Part shown: one piece after another, positions 31,195 through 42,146 of the stretch
Layout: each line of letters begins with the position of its first letter
Position numbering within the stretch: position 1 is the first letter of the stretch
Origin: Aradus depressus
Taxonomy: Eukaryota > Arthropoda > Insecta > Hemiptera > Aradidae
Direction: 5' to 3'
Assembly: GCA_963662175.1 (NCBI GenBank)
Contig: OY759218.1
Coordinates: 25,442,051-25,506,050, forward strand
Length of the DNA: 64,000 nt
Translations under genes and position numbers: made by a program
Notes under the pieces: model-generated
The model's input: the letters and a program-made list of their open reading frames with translations, nothing else
What the model was told of the DNA's origin: nothing
The model's database searches: none

Positions 31195-31560
31195 CGTAGT
31201 ATAGGGGAAATCTTGTAATCAGTAAAATTTCCGTGTTGAATTTTCTCAGGGATTTCATGTTCATCTGAAACCAAAAACAGCCTATGTGTCTTTGAAAACT
31301 CCCGATAGAATGAATGTTTGAACATAGAATTTTATATGTAGTTGCTGACGCCTATGAAAACTACATATATTGGTTTTCAACTAAATCGGCCTAAGAAAGG
31401 GGGCTTTACTCACAGATCCTAATAACTCGCAAAATATATCGACAGAAATTATATGGATTTTTAGCAAACTTGCTAAACTGTTAAAAACGTGGCTTGGAAA
31501 GTGAAAAATTAATTGATTACAAACAATTGGAGCTGGGGAAGGATATTGCCCATGAATCAC
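31195..31560 (-). repeat. GGGGAAGT-ended interspersed repeat, inverted copy
   Basis: One end is GTATAGGGGAAATCTTGTAA, then 'gttgaattttctcagggatt'. The other end is 'gagctggggaaggatattgc' near 31530. Inside, 'ttggttttcaactaaatcgg' corresponds to the 'ccgatttggctggaaatcat' word of the forward copies. Confidence 0.55.
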
Positions 31561-31995
31561 CCACCACTTTTTTTCTGTTACACTAAAATGAACATTTACA
31601 ATTTTTCTTTATTATTACAAGTTCCTTACAGCAGGTATAGTCCCCGGCGTGAAACTAAACGTTCGTCCTGGATACCCCCGAAGGCAGTGTTTGGTCCCTC
31701 AAGTTCATTGTCCGTTTTCAAAAACATTAATTTCTTACTCCTCTCAACAGCAGAGATGTTGTCATGTCACACTATCAATTTTTCCGGTAGTTAGTAATTA
31801 ATGTCATGAGTAATATTTGTTTACATCAATTCGAATTCCGCATATTCAATATAGAGTTCCATTCATGGAAGTATAGAAATTTAAATTGGAAAAAACTAAA
31901 ATAAAATGGAAAACTTGAACTTTTTTCATAGGTTTCATTTTCTTCGTTCTTCATTTTTCATTCATTCACGAATAATAATGCTTACTATTGCAAAA
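31561..31995. other. Non-coding spacer
   Basis: Nothing is recognised. The ORF 31513-31794 shows no family motif. Confidence 0.4.
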
Positions 31996-32149
31996 GGCGC
32001 CGGTAGCTCAGTAGTATGAGTGCTTGCTTACTGAGCTACGAAACCCGGACGAGGCCCTTAGTGTATTTTATCAGGGAAGTAAAAAAAAAGAGCACGTTTT
32101 CCTTCGGATGGGATGTTAAGCGATGGTCCCGAGCCAGGTACTCGTTAAA
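31996..32149 (+). repeat. tRNA-derived SINE, 3' truncated
   Basis: GGCGCCGGTAGCTCAGTAG and TGAGCTACGAAACCCGG give the tRNA-like head with a shortened middle. The body keeps TTCGGATGGGATGTTAAGCG and GATGGTCCCGAGCC, then ends at CTCGTTAAAT, losing the 3' half present in the copy at 29428. Confidence 0.85.
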
Positions 32150-33239
32150 TAAAATGTGCAATGGATAGATAAAATAAGTGTATTTGTATTCTAGTTTTTT
32201 GTCTCAAAAAGTCCGTTGTAACTGAAATGAACCGACCTTGCAAGGTCATGATTTTAGTTTCATGCCGCCTAGTGTACAACACTTTCAGTTTTACTCCTTT
32301 TTTGGAAAGTTTTGCTTAAAAAAATCCTATGGGCACCCTTGATAGTGCTAGTACAAATTATTGTCGAGAAAATTGGCTGCTATTCGATGCGCCCGTCACT
32401 GTTATATAATAATAATGATAATAGGCTATAGAAATTGTGATCCCGAGGCTGTGAGGTTCTGATGTAAAAAGTTTTAAGAGTTATTTTCAATTCTTATAGT
32501 CTTTTCTAAAATGAAAGTGGAAATCCCACTTGAAGCTTGTTTTATACAATTTCAACAAAAAACTTGACAAGAAAAAGTACGTGAATCACAAATGTACTTT
32601 CCCAGCTCGACATCCCCCCTCTCCCAATCTTGACCATTCCTCCTTTCTTCGACCGGTTTGGCTGATAATGAACAGTTGTCTTATTTATAGACAGACTTCT
32701 TAATCCACATATAAAATATTGAGCTGGTACATTTATTCCATCGGGAATTATTACTTTTTTGAGTCAAGCCCTTCTCTGAATCCCAACTGCTCTAGCTGAA
32801 AATCATTAGGGGTCCGTCCAACATGAGCAAAAATGTTCCTATAAATATAGGTTTGTAAATGCCTTGTTCAAAAGTTATTTTATAAAATTGTCAAAAACCA
32901 CGATTTTTAAAAATATTTTATACATCTCGATTACAACTCATAAAATAAAAAAAATCGTAGTCAAAATGTAGAGTGAATTGAATATTTTTCTTGGGGTATA
33001 GGGGGCACTTTTGATAATGTAATAACCGTCTTCTTCATTATGAGGGTAGTTTGGGGGTTGGATTGTTCCTCGATTTGAATGACTTATTGGAATGAATGAC
33101 TTCTGTCATCTGTGAATGATTTCGTGATTACTCCTATCGTCGGAATGACGACTCAGAGTTTTGCTTTATTTTTTACCACAACCCCCCTCCCGTTAAGAAT
33201 GTTCAGTTGCCATATGGCCTCTGTTTGAACAGAGCTCAT
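32150..33239. other. Non-coding with GGGGAAGT-family fragments
   Basis: No gene is supported. 32595-32670 ('actttcccagctcgacatcc', 'gaccggtttggctgataatg') matches the forward repeat family also seen at 36331. Confidence 0.45.
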
Positions 33240-33400
33240 TTTTTTTACTTTTCAACGAGGGCTAAAGGTATCAACGCGGCCAGAGTAGGCCTATTGTGTG
33301 TTGGTGCCAATAGCAGCCCTGTATCTTTAATAAAGTCCAGGATTCTGCTGCAAGTTTTCTCCATAGCCTCCTCGGTTCTGTTATGACTTGAGCCCGGATT
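33240..33400 (-). pseudogene. Possible LINE reverse transcriptase scrap
   Basis: The minus-strand frame reads EEAMEKTCSRILDFIKDTG then LLLAPTHN. This resembles the segment after the catalytic Asp pair of LINE RTs ('A...L..I..W....GL.LAP.KT'). It is only about 50 residues with no catalytic motif, so the call is weak. The nearby fragment at 34130-34330 supports it. Confidence 0.4.
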
Positions 33401-34129
33401 TTGTGCAATAAAAAAAAAGTAGAAAACTTGCAATAAAAAGGCCAAAACGTGCAAAAATGTGCTACAAAAAATAAAATCCTTCCATTCATAAACTGTTTTT
33501 CTGCGAAGAAAAATATTGGATGTAATTTGTAAATTAAATAACTCTTTTTTCAGCATAAAATTGGGTAGGGTTTAAAAATAAATCTATAAAATAAAAAGCC
33601 TAAAGGAATTTATTTATACAAAATTTATAAAAAATACAAAACAGCAGTTCACCACATTACTCGAGGCCGAGAATTTTACTACAATTAAATTGATGTATAT
33701 TTTTTACTTAAGCATTTGATGCGTTAAAATGTCAGCGGGAAAAACGATCTCTCGACGCTGACGCTGGTGATAAGGCATTTCTTTGTAGCTGTTTATATAA
33801 TAACAGGTTGTAGATCCAATCCAATATCTTCACCATTTATGGCCGCCATTGTACTTTTTGAGTTGGTCATATCCGGGATTTTTTTCTCAAAACTGTTGTA
33901 AATTTTCTAATTACGACAAAATGTGCAATTTTGTGCAGTAAAAACCTAAAACGTGCAATTTTGCCCAAAAAAGTTAGAAACGTGCAATTTCGTGCAAAAT
34001 AAAATTTATGTGTATTAATCAGGATGCCTTAATCCGTAAAAATAAATTGTTATTTAATGATTTCAAGCAAGCGAAAAAAAAAATGCAATTGCACTGGAGT
34101 CCGGGCTCTAGTTATGACAAACGTCTTGC
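33401..34129. other. Non-coding insertion with repeated GTGCAATTTTG words
   Basis: Words such as GTGCAATTTTGTGCA recur near 33930-34000 and 33404-33470 ('tgtgcaataaaa', 'acgtgcaaaaatgtgc'). A GAGCCCGG near 33390 and CCGGGCTC near 34102 bracket the stretch. It is probably an unidentified insertion between two LINE scraps. Confidence 0.4.
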
Positions 34130-34330
34130 TTTCGTTTTTACGCCCTACCAAAAGTACGTACTGTAATATGAGTACACGGGCTTAGAATATGATCCGGTCT
34201 CATTTTCCTCTCCACATTTCCTGCACAAAGGGTTTCTGGCGATGCCCATATTGTACAGGTGTTTGTTCATATGACAATGTCCTGAAATTAGTCCATTCAT
34301 AGTTATAATTCTTAAGTTCATTCGGACAGT
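34130..34330 (-). pseudogene. LINE ORF2 C-terminal fragment
   Basis: The minus strand reads GLISGHCHMNKHLYNMGIAR then NPLCRKCGEEM and DHILSPC. 'G....N.HL..MG......C..CGEE.....H.L..C' is the end of the ORF2 of RNase H-bearing LINEs, with the C-terminal zinc-binding motif. It carries frame changes and is about 65 residues long. Confidence 0.65.
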
Positions 34331-34502
34331 AATTTATAAGTTTACTCGAGAGAATAGTTACTACATTCAAATTGAGAAAAAAAACGTCTCTGAGTCACAA
34401 GGTGGCAATATACTTCCTCAGAACGTAATAATCAATTAAGTTTCCTCTCTCCCTTCAAAACTAATCAATCATTTGGGCTAAAAATCAATAGTTGACTTAC
34501 AT

Positions 34503-34850
34503 ATGGGCCTTCTGAATCCTCATATTACATTTCATGACGATACTTTCATTACATCGGTAGTAATTGGGTTTTTTAAATTGAGACCCCCCTCATCGCCCCT
34601 TTCCATTCTGCCAAATACGCTGAAAATTAATAGGTGTCGTTCTTATGAGGTTTTGAATTCACATATACTATTTCTTGTCAATACATTCATTACAAAGGCA
34701 GTTTTTTGAGTTGAACCCTCCTTATCCCCCTTTCCTTTGGTTGAAAAATCCATGTGTTGTTTTTTGGAATCAGGAGGTCGCATGAAATCCCGGTGAAAAC
34801 TCATCATCGAATTTCTGACCGATTACACAATTTCCTCTATATTTTGTACT
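34503..34850 (+). repeat. GGGGAAGT-family repeat with internal 170-180 bp duplication
   Basis: Two internal units each contain 'ttcatgacgatactttcatt' or 'tgtcaatacattcattac', then a GGTAGT/GGCAGT box, 'ttttttgagttgaaccc' and a CCCCTTTCC-like run. It finishes with 'gtgaaaactcatcatcgaat' and TTTCTGACCGATTACACAA, the family's usual 3' end, immediately followed by the CTAGCAG repeat at 34851. Confidence 0.7.
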
Positions 34851-35664
34851 AGCAGTAATACCCGGCGTTGCCCGGGGAACTTTGACTTTTCTCCTAATAT
34901 CTCTCGTTCGAATCCATTTCAATTCTTCAATAGTACATTCATGATGTTATAATTTTCAATTATTCATACGGAATAACGCTTATAGTCCTTCAACGGTAGA
35001 CATCCCAGCTAGTAAGTTTTTAGGACCCCTGGGCACCATGGCTAGTACGCGCCATTCAACGGCGGAAACCACAGCTAGTGAATACTTAGCATCAGTGGAC
35101 GTCCTAGCCAGTGCGTACTTGAGAACGCTTGTGACCACCAGGTTGATTAAAACATAGACTTCAACCATCCTGGAGCTAAAACTAATTTATTCAAAAAGAT
35201 TTCTCATTAATCGTTGCAATGGTTTTCGAGTTACAAAGATTGCGTGAGTGGATGCTGGGATGGACCAGGGGTTGATTAAAAAATAGACCTTAACCTTCCG
35301 GTAGATAAAACTTATCTATTCAAAAAGATTCCTCATTAATCATTGCAGTGGTTTTCGAGTTACAAAGATTGCGTGAGTAGATGCTGGGATGGACCAGGGG
35401 TTGATTAAAAAATAGACCTTAACCTTCCGGTAGATAAAACTTATCTATTCAAAAAGATTCCTCATTGATCATTGCAGTGGTTTTTGAGTTACAAAGATTG
35501 CGTAGGTGGATGCTGGGATGGACCAGATATTGAGGTACTAATACGCCTATAACCTTCCACAGACGATGACGAACAAATTTAAAAAAAAATTAATCAAATC
35601 CATCAAGCCGTTCGTGAGTTATAGCGGTACAACGCACAGACATTTTCAGCTTTATATATATATG
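34851..35664 (+). repeat. CTAGCAG/GCCCGG repeat, most complete copy
   Basis: It begins ACTAGCAGTAATACCC, GGCGTTGCCCGGGG and seems to end at 'acattttcagctttatatat' (about 35660). Between are a minisatellite (34980-35120; CCCAGCTAGTA-like words about every 40-50 bp) and a 129-bp tandem array (35141-35526). The near-terminal 'ccgttcgtgagttatagcgg' box is typical of arthropod interspersed repeats. No coding region is present, so it is non-autonomous. Confidence 0.75.
35141..35526. repeat. Three-copy 129-bp tandem repeat
   Basis: Units start with GGTTGATTAAAA at 35141, 35270 and 35399. Each includes 'attcaaaaagatt', CATTGCA(G/A)TGGTTTT, GAGTTACAAAGATTGCGT and GATGCTGGGATGGACCAG. Copies 2 and 3 are nearly identical; copy 1 is more diverged. 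Confidence 0.9.
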
Positions 35665-35936
35665 ATGGGGAAGTGAAATTTTCAACTTATGGATCTTAAT
35701 TTTTTTTTTTTTTTTTTGCAACATAACTCAAGAACTAAGAGACTAAGCTGTTTCGGATGACAGAAATGTAAAGAGGGATAAATTATCTTCCAAATGAGCT
35801 CAGAAACAGCGCTTTTCATGTAGTTTTGACTCAGTTTGGCTCATTTGATAATTTTTGTTTTGAAATTTCCTAACATCTTGTGTAGTTATAATTATGACTA
35901 AAATGCTTACTTAAAAGATTAATTTTTCTTTTTCAG
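35665..35936. other. Intron-like spacer before exon candidate
   Basis: Non-coding. A T-run at 35700-35717 and a pyrimidine tract at 35922-35935 lead into the acceptor at 35936. Confidence 0.5.
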
Positions 35937-36015
35937 GCAGTTGATTATGCCCGGAAATGTAGCCACAAGGTCCTCCTACGAAGACTGTTGAATGCCTTTT
36001 GGAATTCTTACACAG
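35937..36015 (+). CDS. Candidate internal exon, unrecognised host protein
   Basis: It is bounded by an acceptor with a strong pyrimidine tract (TTTTTCTTTTTCAG) and a donor (ACACAG|GTATGT). Of the three frames only one is open across all 79 bp: AVDYARKCSHKVLLRRLLNA then FWNSYT, leaving one base (phase 1). It is basic and helical-looking, with Leu/Arg repeats. I do not recognise the family. It is not inside any repeat I found, which favours a host exon. Confidence 0.5.
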
Positions 36016-36330
36016 GTATGTTAATCTATAGTTTGTATTTTAATCTAAGTAGGTAGGTACAATCGAACTTTCGCTAGTCCAATCGCCCTATCAAACGTAC
36101 GTACAGTACTAGAAAACTGAAAAATCGGGTTTAACTTAATCATATTTCTCTTTAATATTTTCTACAACCTTTTTTGTATTTGTTTTGTAAAATGTATTTT
36201 TTAAAGTTCAGGCACAGAAATTCCACACGTTTGTTAGTCCAAACTACCCCCGGTCCCAATCAGTCGGGACTATCGACGTTCTACTTTAGTTCAAATTGAA
36301 AGAGAAAATAACAAAAAAACACTTCCCCAG
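36016..36330. other. Intron-like non-coding DNA
   Basis: Nothing is recognised. Confidence 0.4.
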
Positions 36331-36745
36331 CTCGGGCATTGATACATTAAGTGAATGTGTAAATGTCTCTGAACTAACTGACCGATTTGGCTGGAAATCA
36401 TAGGTCTCTCTCTCTCTTATGGTGTTTTGGATCAACATATGACATTCCGTGATGTTACATTCATTACATCGACAAGTATTAGGGTTTTTGAGTGGGAACT
36501 CCCCCTAATCTCTCTCTTCCTTTCGGCCGATTCGCCTGAAAATCATAGGTTTTGTCTTTAGGAGATTCTGGATATACGCATGGAATTTGGAGTTGATACT
36601 TCATTGTATGGGGAGTTATCATGTTCACAGACATACATGACATATTTTTTTTTCATAATTTTTCTTTTCTAGGGGTAGGAAAAAGATGAAAACGTAACAT
36701 CGAATTTCTGACCGTTTACATACATAACTTCTTCTATACTACGAG
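36331..36745 (+). repeat. GGGGAAGT-ended interspersed repeat, forward copy
   Basis: It starts ACTTCCCCAGCTCGGG and ends near 'cataacttcttctatactac'. Internal words 'gaccgatttggctggaaatc', 'gtgatgttacattcattaca', 'tttcggccgattcgcctgaa' and 'atcgaatttctgaccg' recur at 34.5, 42.9 and 61.4 kb. Confidence 0.72.
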
Positions 36746-36959
36746 TGTGTGTAGCTGAGGAGTAAAATTCTGCAATATCTCTTTTCGAAAACAAGATATG
36801 CCCGACTCGCTATCTTTAACCAGTGCTCTTAATTTCATATTGAAAATATGGCCTTAGATAACTCTTGTTCAACAATGATTTTGCTACAGAAGCCTCTGCG
36901 CTGAATTCGAATCTGAAATCGGCATTGTTCAATCACCTCTAGTTACGGAGATATACTAT
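36746..36959. other. Non-coding spacer
   Basis: Nothing is recognised. Confidence 0.4.
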
Positions 36960-37215
36960 AGATAAAGTTGACAGATTAATACGAGATGACGGATAGTTAT
37001 CTCGACGGATAGTTATATGAAAGATAGACAGATGACAGACAGATAGAAAGAGATGGATGAAAGATAGATAGAGATGACAGATCGATGGATAGAGATGAAA
37101 GATAGATAGAGATGGCAGATCGATAGATAGATATGAAAGATAGAGATGACAGACAGATAGATAAAGATGACTGACAGATAGATACGTATGAAAGAGGTAG
37201 AAATGGCAGATAATT
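36960..37215. repeat. GATA/GACA minisatellite
   Basis: Irregular repeats of about 35-40 bp are built from 'gatagatagagatgaaaga' and 'gatgacagat' words. The minus strand translates to a Tyr-Leu-Ser-rich artefact with no protein meaning. Confidence 0.85.
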
Positions 37216-38616
37216 GACTTCATCTAAAACTTACAAATTCTAATTTTGTAAACCACATATCGTATCCGACAAGAATGTTTGACTTGATTTCATCAATGGA
37301 CTTGAGTATGTTATCAACGTTTCCTTTCATATGTAATAACGACTCTTATCTTCTTATCAATGTTTTCCATATAGTTTTCAAATTGATGACACTTTCTTCA
37401 TCATTTGATGTTTCAGTATGACTTACTTATCTGTTTTAGTCTCCTTGCACTTGAGGCAAACCCACTCGGGCTTTCGTTACTTCCATCATTTTGTGATTTT
37501 TTTTATACTATTTTATTGACTGTATTGAGAAAACTGGTCGAACACAAAACTGGATCATCTAAAATCACTTCACAGTGTTACTATCCAGAAATAAGGCTTT
37601 GGTTGAGTGATTAGTGTAATGTTACAGTCTTGGGAGACATTAATTGTTGAGTACCGCAGGTTATTACAGTTACACACTCAAATCCGTAATTTTGGGTTAT
37701 TACATACATGTATAGTTTTCTTTAATTTGAGCTATAATAAAACGTTCGTTTGTGTTCATAAAAAGCCGAGATATGCCGTTCAGTAACTCCCTTAAACGTT
37801 CTCTCTCCCTTAAACAGCTTCTCATCAGTAAGAGCTGAGTTTTGTGTATCCCATACACATGGAAACAGCTATCTCTTCGCAACTTCTGCGTGCAAGGTCT
37901 GTTTATAATTAAAAAAGAGAAAAAGGATTATTTAAATTATTATTACAAATTGGGAATTATGAGTATTAACTTAATTAAAAATTCATATTTATCATAAAGT
38001 CTTGTGACTGACTTTGTGGTTGGTTACCCGTGGAGCTGTAGGTTTGCCAGTCGAGACCTTTCCTCGCCTTCATAATTACTTTCTCTGTAACGTTTTCCAA
38101 TCAGACGAATACGGAAAGAGATATTTTGTAAAATGCATAAAAAAACTTGTTTTTTGGGACATTAACTTCTGAAAGAGGCATTTTCGGACCCATGTGTATT
38201 GGATTTTTTTTTCTTATTTTGACCTAACAAGTATGTTGTCGACGTTCCATCATATATCTCTGAAGACGTATGTATATTTTGGAAGGGGGGCGGGGGTGGT
38301 TATGTCGACAGATCCGACAACACTGTCTGGCATCTGGACATATCTGGCAACACTGGTCCTTCTTGGTCGATACCTGCCTTCTCCCTTTCACCCGCCAAAA
38401 TTTCCCTCTATCCCGAGTGGGAAATTTCCCTCACATTCCTCCCCTGTCTCAGTCTGCCCTCAGCCTTGTCTCTCTTCACTTCGTCTCACATGTTTTTCTT
38501 TCTATTTTCTATTTCATTTTTAATAACCTGTAGAAGCAATAGAATGAGTTTAAAAAGTAAAAAAAATAAATAAAAAATCTTGATTGTAACTACGTACACT
38601 TTTTACTCTCCCAGGT
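37216..38616. other. Non-coding
   Basis: No gene is supported. 38290-38360 contains CATATCTGGCAACACTGG and a related GACAACACTGTCTGGCAT, a short imperfect repeat. 38360-38470 is C/T-rich. Confidence 0.4.
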
Positions 38617-38830
38617 ATAGGAGAAGTTATGTAATCGGTCAGCAACTCGATGTTGAGTTTTCACAGGAAATCCATGTTGTACAGCCCTCTGAATCCAAAT
38701 TAAAAAAAAATAAAAATGCATGTCTGTGTGTCTTGTGGACATATCTACCGATAGAATGAAAATACCAACACAAAATGTTATATGTAGATTCAGACCCCCC
38801 AGTGCAAGACACATTTATCGTCATGAAATT
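38617..38830 (-). repeat. GGGGAAGT-family repeat, inverted fragment
   Basis: 'ggtataggagaagttatgta', 'atcggtcagcaactcgatg' and 'gagttttcacaggaaatcc' are the reverse complement of the family's 3' end (ATTACATAACTTCCCCTATA-like). The other terminus is not evident. Confidence 0.6.
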
Positions 38831-38889
38831 TTACATGTGGATTCAGAAGCTCATGTAATATGGATGTATGATTTTCAAACAAATCTGCC

Positions 38890-39011
38890 CAAGACGAAAT
38901 ATATATATATTTATTAAGAATAGAATTTCACTATATAAATATATATATATGTATATAAATATATATATATATATATATATGTATATAAATATATGTATAT
39001 AAATATATATA
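38890..39011. repeat. (AT)n / TATATAAA microsatellite
   Basis: Alternating AT runs with GTATATAAATATA units end directly at the left terminus of the Tigger element. Confidence 0.85.
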
Positions 39012-39547
39012 TACAGTGAAATTCGCTTATATGACGATCTTCAAATGACCTAGGACATCATATCGTTTTATCCAAACTTTGTTGTGTCCGGATTTAAGAA
39101 AAAAAAAAAAAAATTAACAATAATAATGCATGTAAATATGCAAATACATGTACATACAAGGAAAAAAGGAATATAAAAAAAAGTCAAATTGTATGTACAA
39201 AATTGATAAATTTAATTAATGTGGAAAACAAATTTCACACAAATATATTTATATGTAGATATTTGTAATTGTATAGAGTACACCTATACGTAATTACACA
39301 TGTATACGTAATTTTATTATTTTAAATTTTTAAAAAAATAATCGGTGATAGTGGATTGTTTGATATAATTTCTTTTGACAAAATTCTCAATATTTTTTAA
39401 AGCCATTGATATGGCTGGCCTATAAATTTCACTATTAACAGAAAAATAAGTACGCACCTAATTGAAAAAAAAACACTTCTGAAATAGACGGTACCTACTT
39501 TAAACACAGTTACTTCTGCCTCGTCATCGGCATCTATACTTTCATCC

Positions 39548-40345
39548 TCATTTGGATCTAAAATGAACTTTACATTTCTTCATCGCAGGTTCTTCAAAGG
39601 TACAAAGAGCAGCGTCAGCCACCAAAGATTGCAATTTTTCTTTTGGAATCAAATTGTCCAAATTATCGTCAGAAGCTTCTGATTCTTGTATTTCGTCGTT
39701 TAACCAGAACCCAGTTTGACGGAAACAGTTTTTGCTTGTAATGGCAGGGATATCATTCCAGGCATCTGCAATCATTAAAATTGCACCCAATAGTGAAATT
39801 TTAGGTATCTGCCCTGTTCTTCACGATTTATAATGTTGAATACAAGTTGTTTCCGAAATTTGTCTTTAAGTATGTTAATAATGCCTTAATCTATTATCTG
39901 AAGTACGGAGGTTGTATTCCGAGGAAGGAAAATGAGCTTTATAAACTTACGATTTTGTACCGGAGAATGTGCCTGACAGTTGTCAACAATCAGTAGGATA
40001 TGGCGTTCTTCCATTCGTAGCTTTTTATCCCGTTCTTTCAACCATTCGGAAAAAATGTCTCCGGTCATCCATGCTTTTTTATTGTTTTGTAAACTGGCAA
40101 GTTGTTCACATTTTTAAAACATCTAGGAGTTTTTGACTTTTCAACAACGAAGACATTTTTTTATGAGAACCTGTCATATTAGACTTCACGAGAATTGTGA
40201 TGCGCTCTTTGCACATTTTTCCTCCTTGGAAAGTCTCCCCTTTGAACGTTTTGTCCGGTGTAAGATGAAAAAACAATCCGGTCTCGTCACCATTGTATAC
40301 ATTACAATCCGCATAATTTTGACGCAAATTAGGCCAATCCGCCAA
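39548..40345 (-). pseudogene. Tigger transposase catalytic domain
   Basis: In order on the minus strand: VYNGDETGLFFHLTPDKTF (first Asp), GGKMCKERITILVKSNMTGS, MTGDIFSEWLKERDKKLRM, HILLIVDNCQAHSPVQN (second Asp), IKLIFLPRNTTSVLQIID (third Asp), then LMIADAWNDIPAITSKNCFR. This is the DDE domain of pogo/Tigger/jerky transposases, which cuts and pastes the element. All three Asp are retained. A TAA immediately follows LQIID, where a Gln codon is expected, and frameshifts separate the blocks near 40100 and 39800. Confidence 0.9.
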
Positions 40346-40879
40346 TTTTCTGAAACATCAGCTGGGACGCTTGATTGAAAGCTTCAGTTCCTAGTCAAAC
40401 GGCAATTTTAAAATCTCTCCTAAGAACTCCGCAGGGCGGTGCAATGTTTACCTAAAATAAAAAGACTATTAGAACTAATTGCATATTTTAGCATGTATTC
40501 AATGAAAGCCGTAAAAAGTGAAAATAATTGTTTTTTAGAATACATTTAGTGCTATCAGCTGAACGAGAATGAAATAGTAAAAAATAAATTTCAGCTGAAA
40601 AAGTGGTGGACCGATTTGCTGAAAAAAAAGATAAGGCTTATTTAATTTAGGATACTTACTGCTACTTATTGTATAAGACTGGATGACTAGACTGATGAAC
40701 ATTTTAATTGTTGATTTAAATTTGTGTTATTTTGTTATGACATACTAATATTTTGTGTATGGTGCCTGTTTGTTAATTATTAAGTTTAATTAAACTTAAA
40801 CTAAAAATATGATTGTGAAATGTAAACTGTTGTTTTATTATCTCGGTAGTATTGACCGGCTGCGCCCCCCCTCCCCCCC

Positions 40880-41318
40880 CCCCCCCCCCCAGGGGTACAT
40901 AACGCTTGCTGATTCTCCATTGATTTTGCCGAAAATTATGTTGTTCCTCTGGCGAAAGCGGGTAATGCAAGAAGTAGTGCATTGAAAATTTGCCTTATTA
41001 AAAAGCTTACCAAATTCAGTAGCTTTTTCTTAAAGTATAGGACCATTTATCGGAATGTTTTTAGAAGGTTGAATTTTGAACCATTCCTGGAGAGCCTGTT
41101 CCACATCTTGATGTTGGCTTCATTTTATCCTCTTGTTAGATGTGACGTCCTTCTGAAAAATGCTATTTATTTGATCCTTTGATTTCCATATAGTGGACAG
41201 GGCCGATTGACTAATTTTCAGCTCTTGGTAAAGATCTTTGTTACACATAACTTTTCAAACGTTCAATAATTTTGATTTTTTCAGCGATAGAAAAAGAACA
41301 GCGCTTTTTATTCGACAT
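40880..41318 (-). pseudogene. Tigger transposase DNA-binding region
   Basis: ATG at 41318 starts MSNKKRCSFSIAEKIKIIER, the first helix-turn-helix. After frame breaks, the CENPB domain reads QDVEQALQEWFKIQLSKN and IPINGPILQEKATEFGKLF near 41140-41020. This is nearly the same as the 7237-7557 fragment, so the two are sister families. The two coding halves are separated by about 500 bp of non-coding DNA with a C-run at 40873-40890. Confidence 0.78.
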
Positions 41319-41504
41319 TTTAAGATGTACGTCAATAGGAATTGAAACCAAAATAACGACTGAGTTAAAATGGAAAAATAATAGGCATCCGGGCTTGTAT
41401 ACTGGTAGTAGATTCCAGGAATTCAACGTAATGTAAACATGCGAGATCGTTAGTCATTACTTAGAAAATTGAAAAAAATAAAGAATGAATGGGCTATTCG
41501 ACAT

Positions 41505-41975
41505 GAAAATTTGAAATTTAGCAGAGATAGTGTGGTGGCCCAATTATAGACGTGAAGTATAAAAAGTTGAATTTTGATTCTGGTGGTTAGTTTCAGGGGG
41601 TAAATTGGGAAATGGAAAAAAAAATTCAAGGGCATCGTGTAGGGTGTCAAATGAAAGCTTATTGAAGCACGAATTCAACAATATATATGATCCATTTTTT
41701 TATGCATTTTTTGAAACATTTTTCGGGAAAAAGCTGAAAAATTGTTGTTCCCTACCCTTATCACCAAAAAGATCGCTCAGAAAATTTTGAAAAAAAGTCA
41801 TGAACAATGAGAATTAGGTGTAGATTGAACCAAAATTATCAGGATTGGAACATTCTAGTGCGATCAATTTATTTCTTTATGGACCATTGGTTTAACTATT
41901 AACAATTTAAGGGGGGGGGGGGGGGGGGGCTGATGGCATGGATCACTAATTGTGCAAGTATAGTTTGCACCTGAC
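41505..41975. repeat. Interspersed repeat C, copy nested in Tigger
   Basis: It shares 'tagtgtggtggcccaatt', 'aagttgaattttgattctgg', 'aagggcatcgtgta', 'acatttttcgggaaaaa', 'cccttatcaccaaaa' and 'gtgcaagtatagtttgcac' with 54195-54775, in the same order and orientation. It is absent from typical Tigger elements, so it is a later insertion. A 19-G run (41911-41929) lies near its right end. Confidence 0.85.
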
Positions 41976-42146
41976 CTATTTTTTTTTGTCTCAAAATGAG
42001 ATCGCTATTTTCGAACTCTCGTTGTATCCGACATTATTTTGTCCAAACAAGTTACTCTACATAGCACAGGAACCAAATACATTGCTCAGGATCGTTATAC
42101 CCAGAATATCGCTGTATCCGGCACCGTTGAAAGCGGTTTCACTGTA

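Larger units (their letters stand above)
39014..42144 (-). mobile_element. Tigger/pogo DNA transposon, both ends present
   Basis: The left end CAGTGAAATTCGCTTATA (39014) and right end AAGCGGTTTCACTG (to 42144) are imperfect inverted repeats flanked by TA on each side (39012-39013, 42145-42146). Inside, on the minus strand, are the DNA-binding (41.3-40.9 kb) and DDE catalytic (40.35-39.55 kb) parts of a Tigger transposase with several frame breaks. The right third also contains another repeat (about 41505-41975) and G/C homopolymers. At 3.1 kb it is close to the length of an autonomous Tigger plus that insertion. Confidence 0.85.

Noticed and set aside
36939..37223. Minus-strand Tyr/Leu/Ser-rich ORF
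   Set aside because: It is the translation of a GATA/GACA minisatellite.
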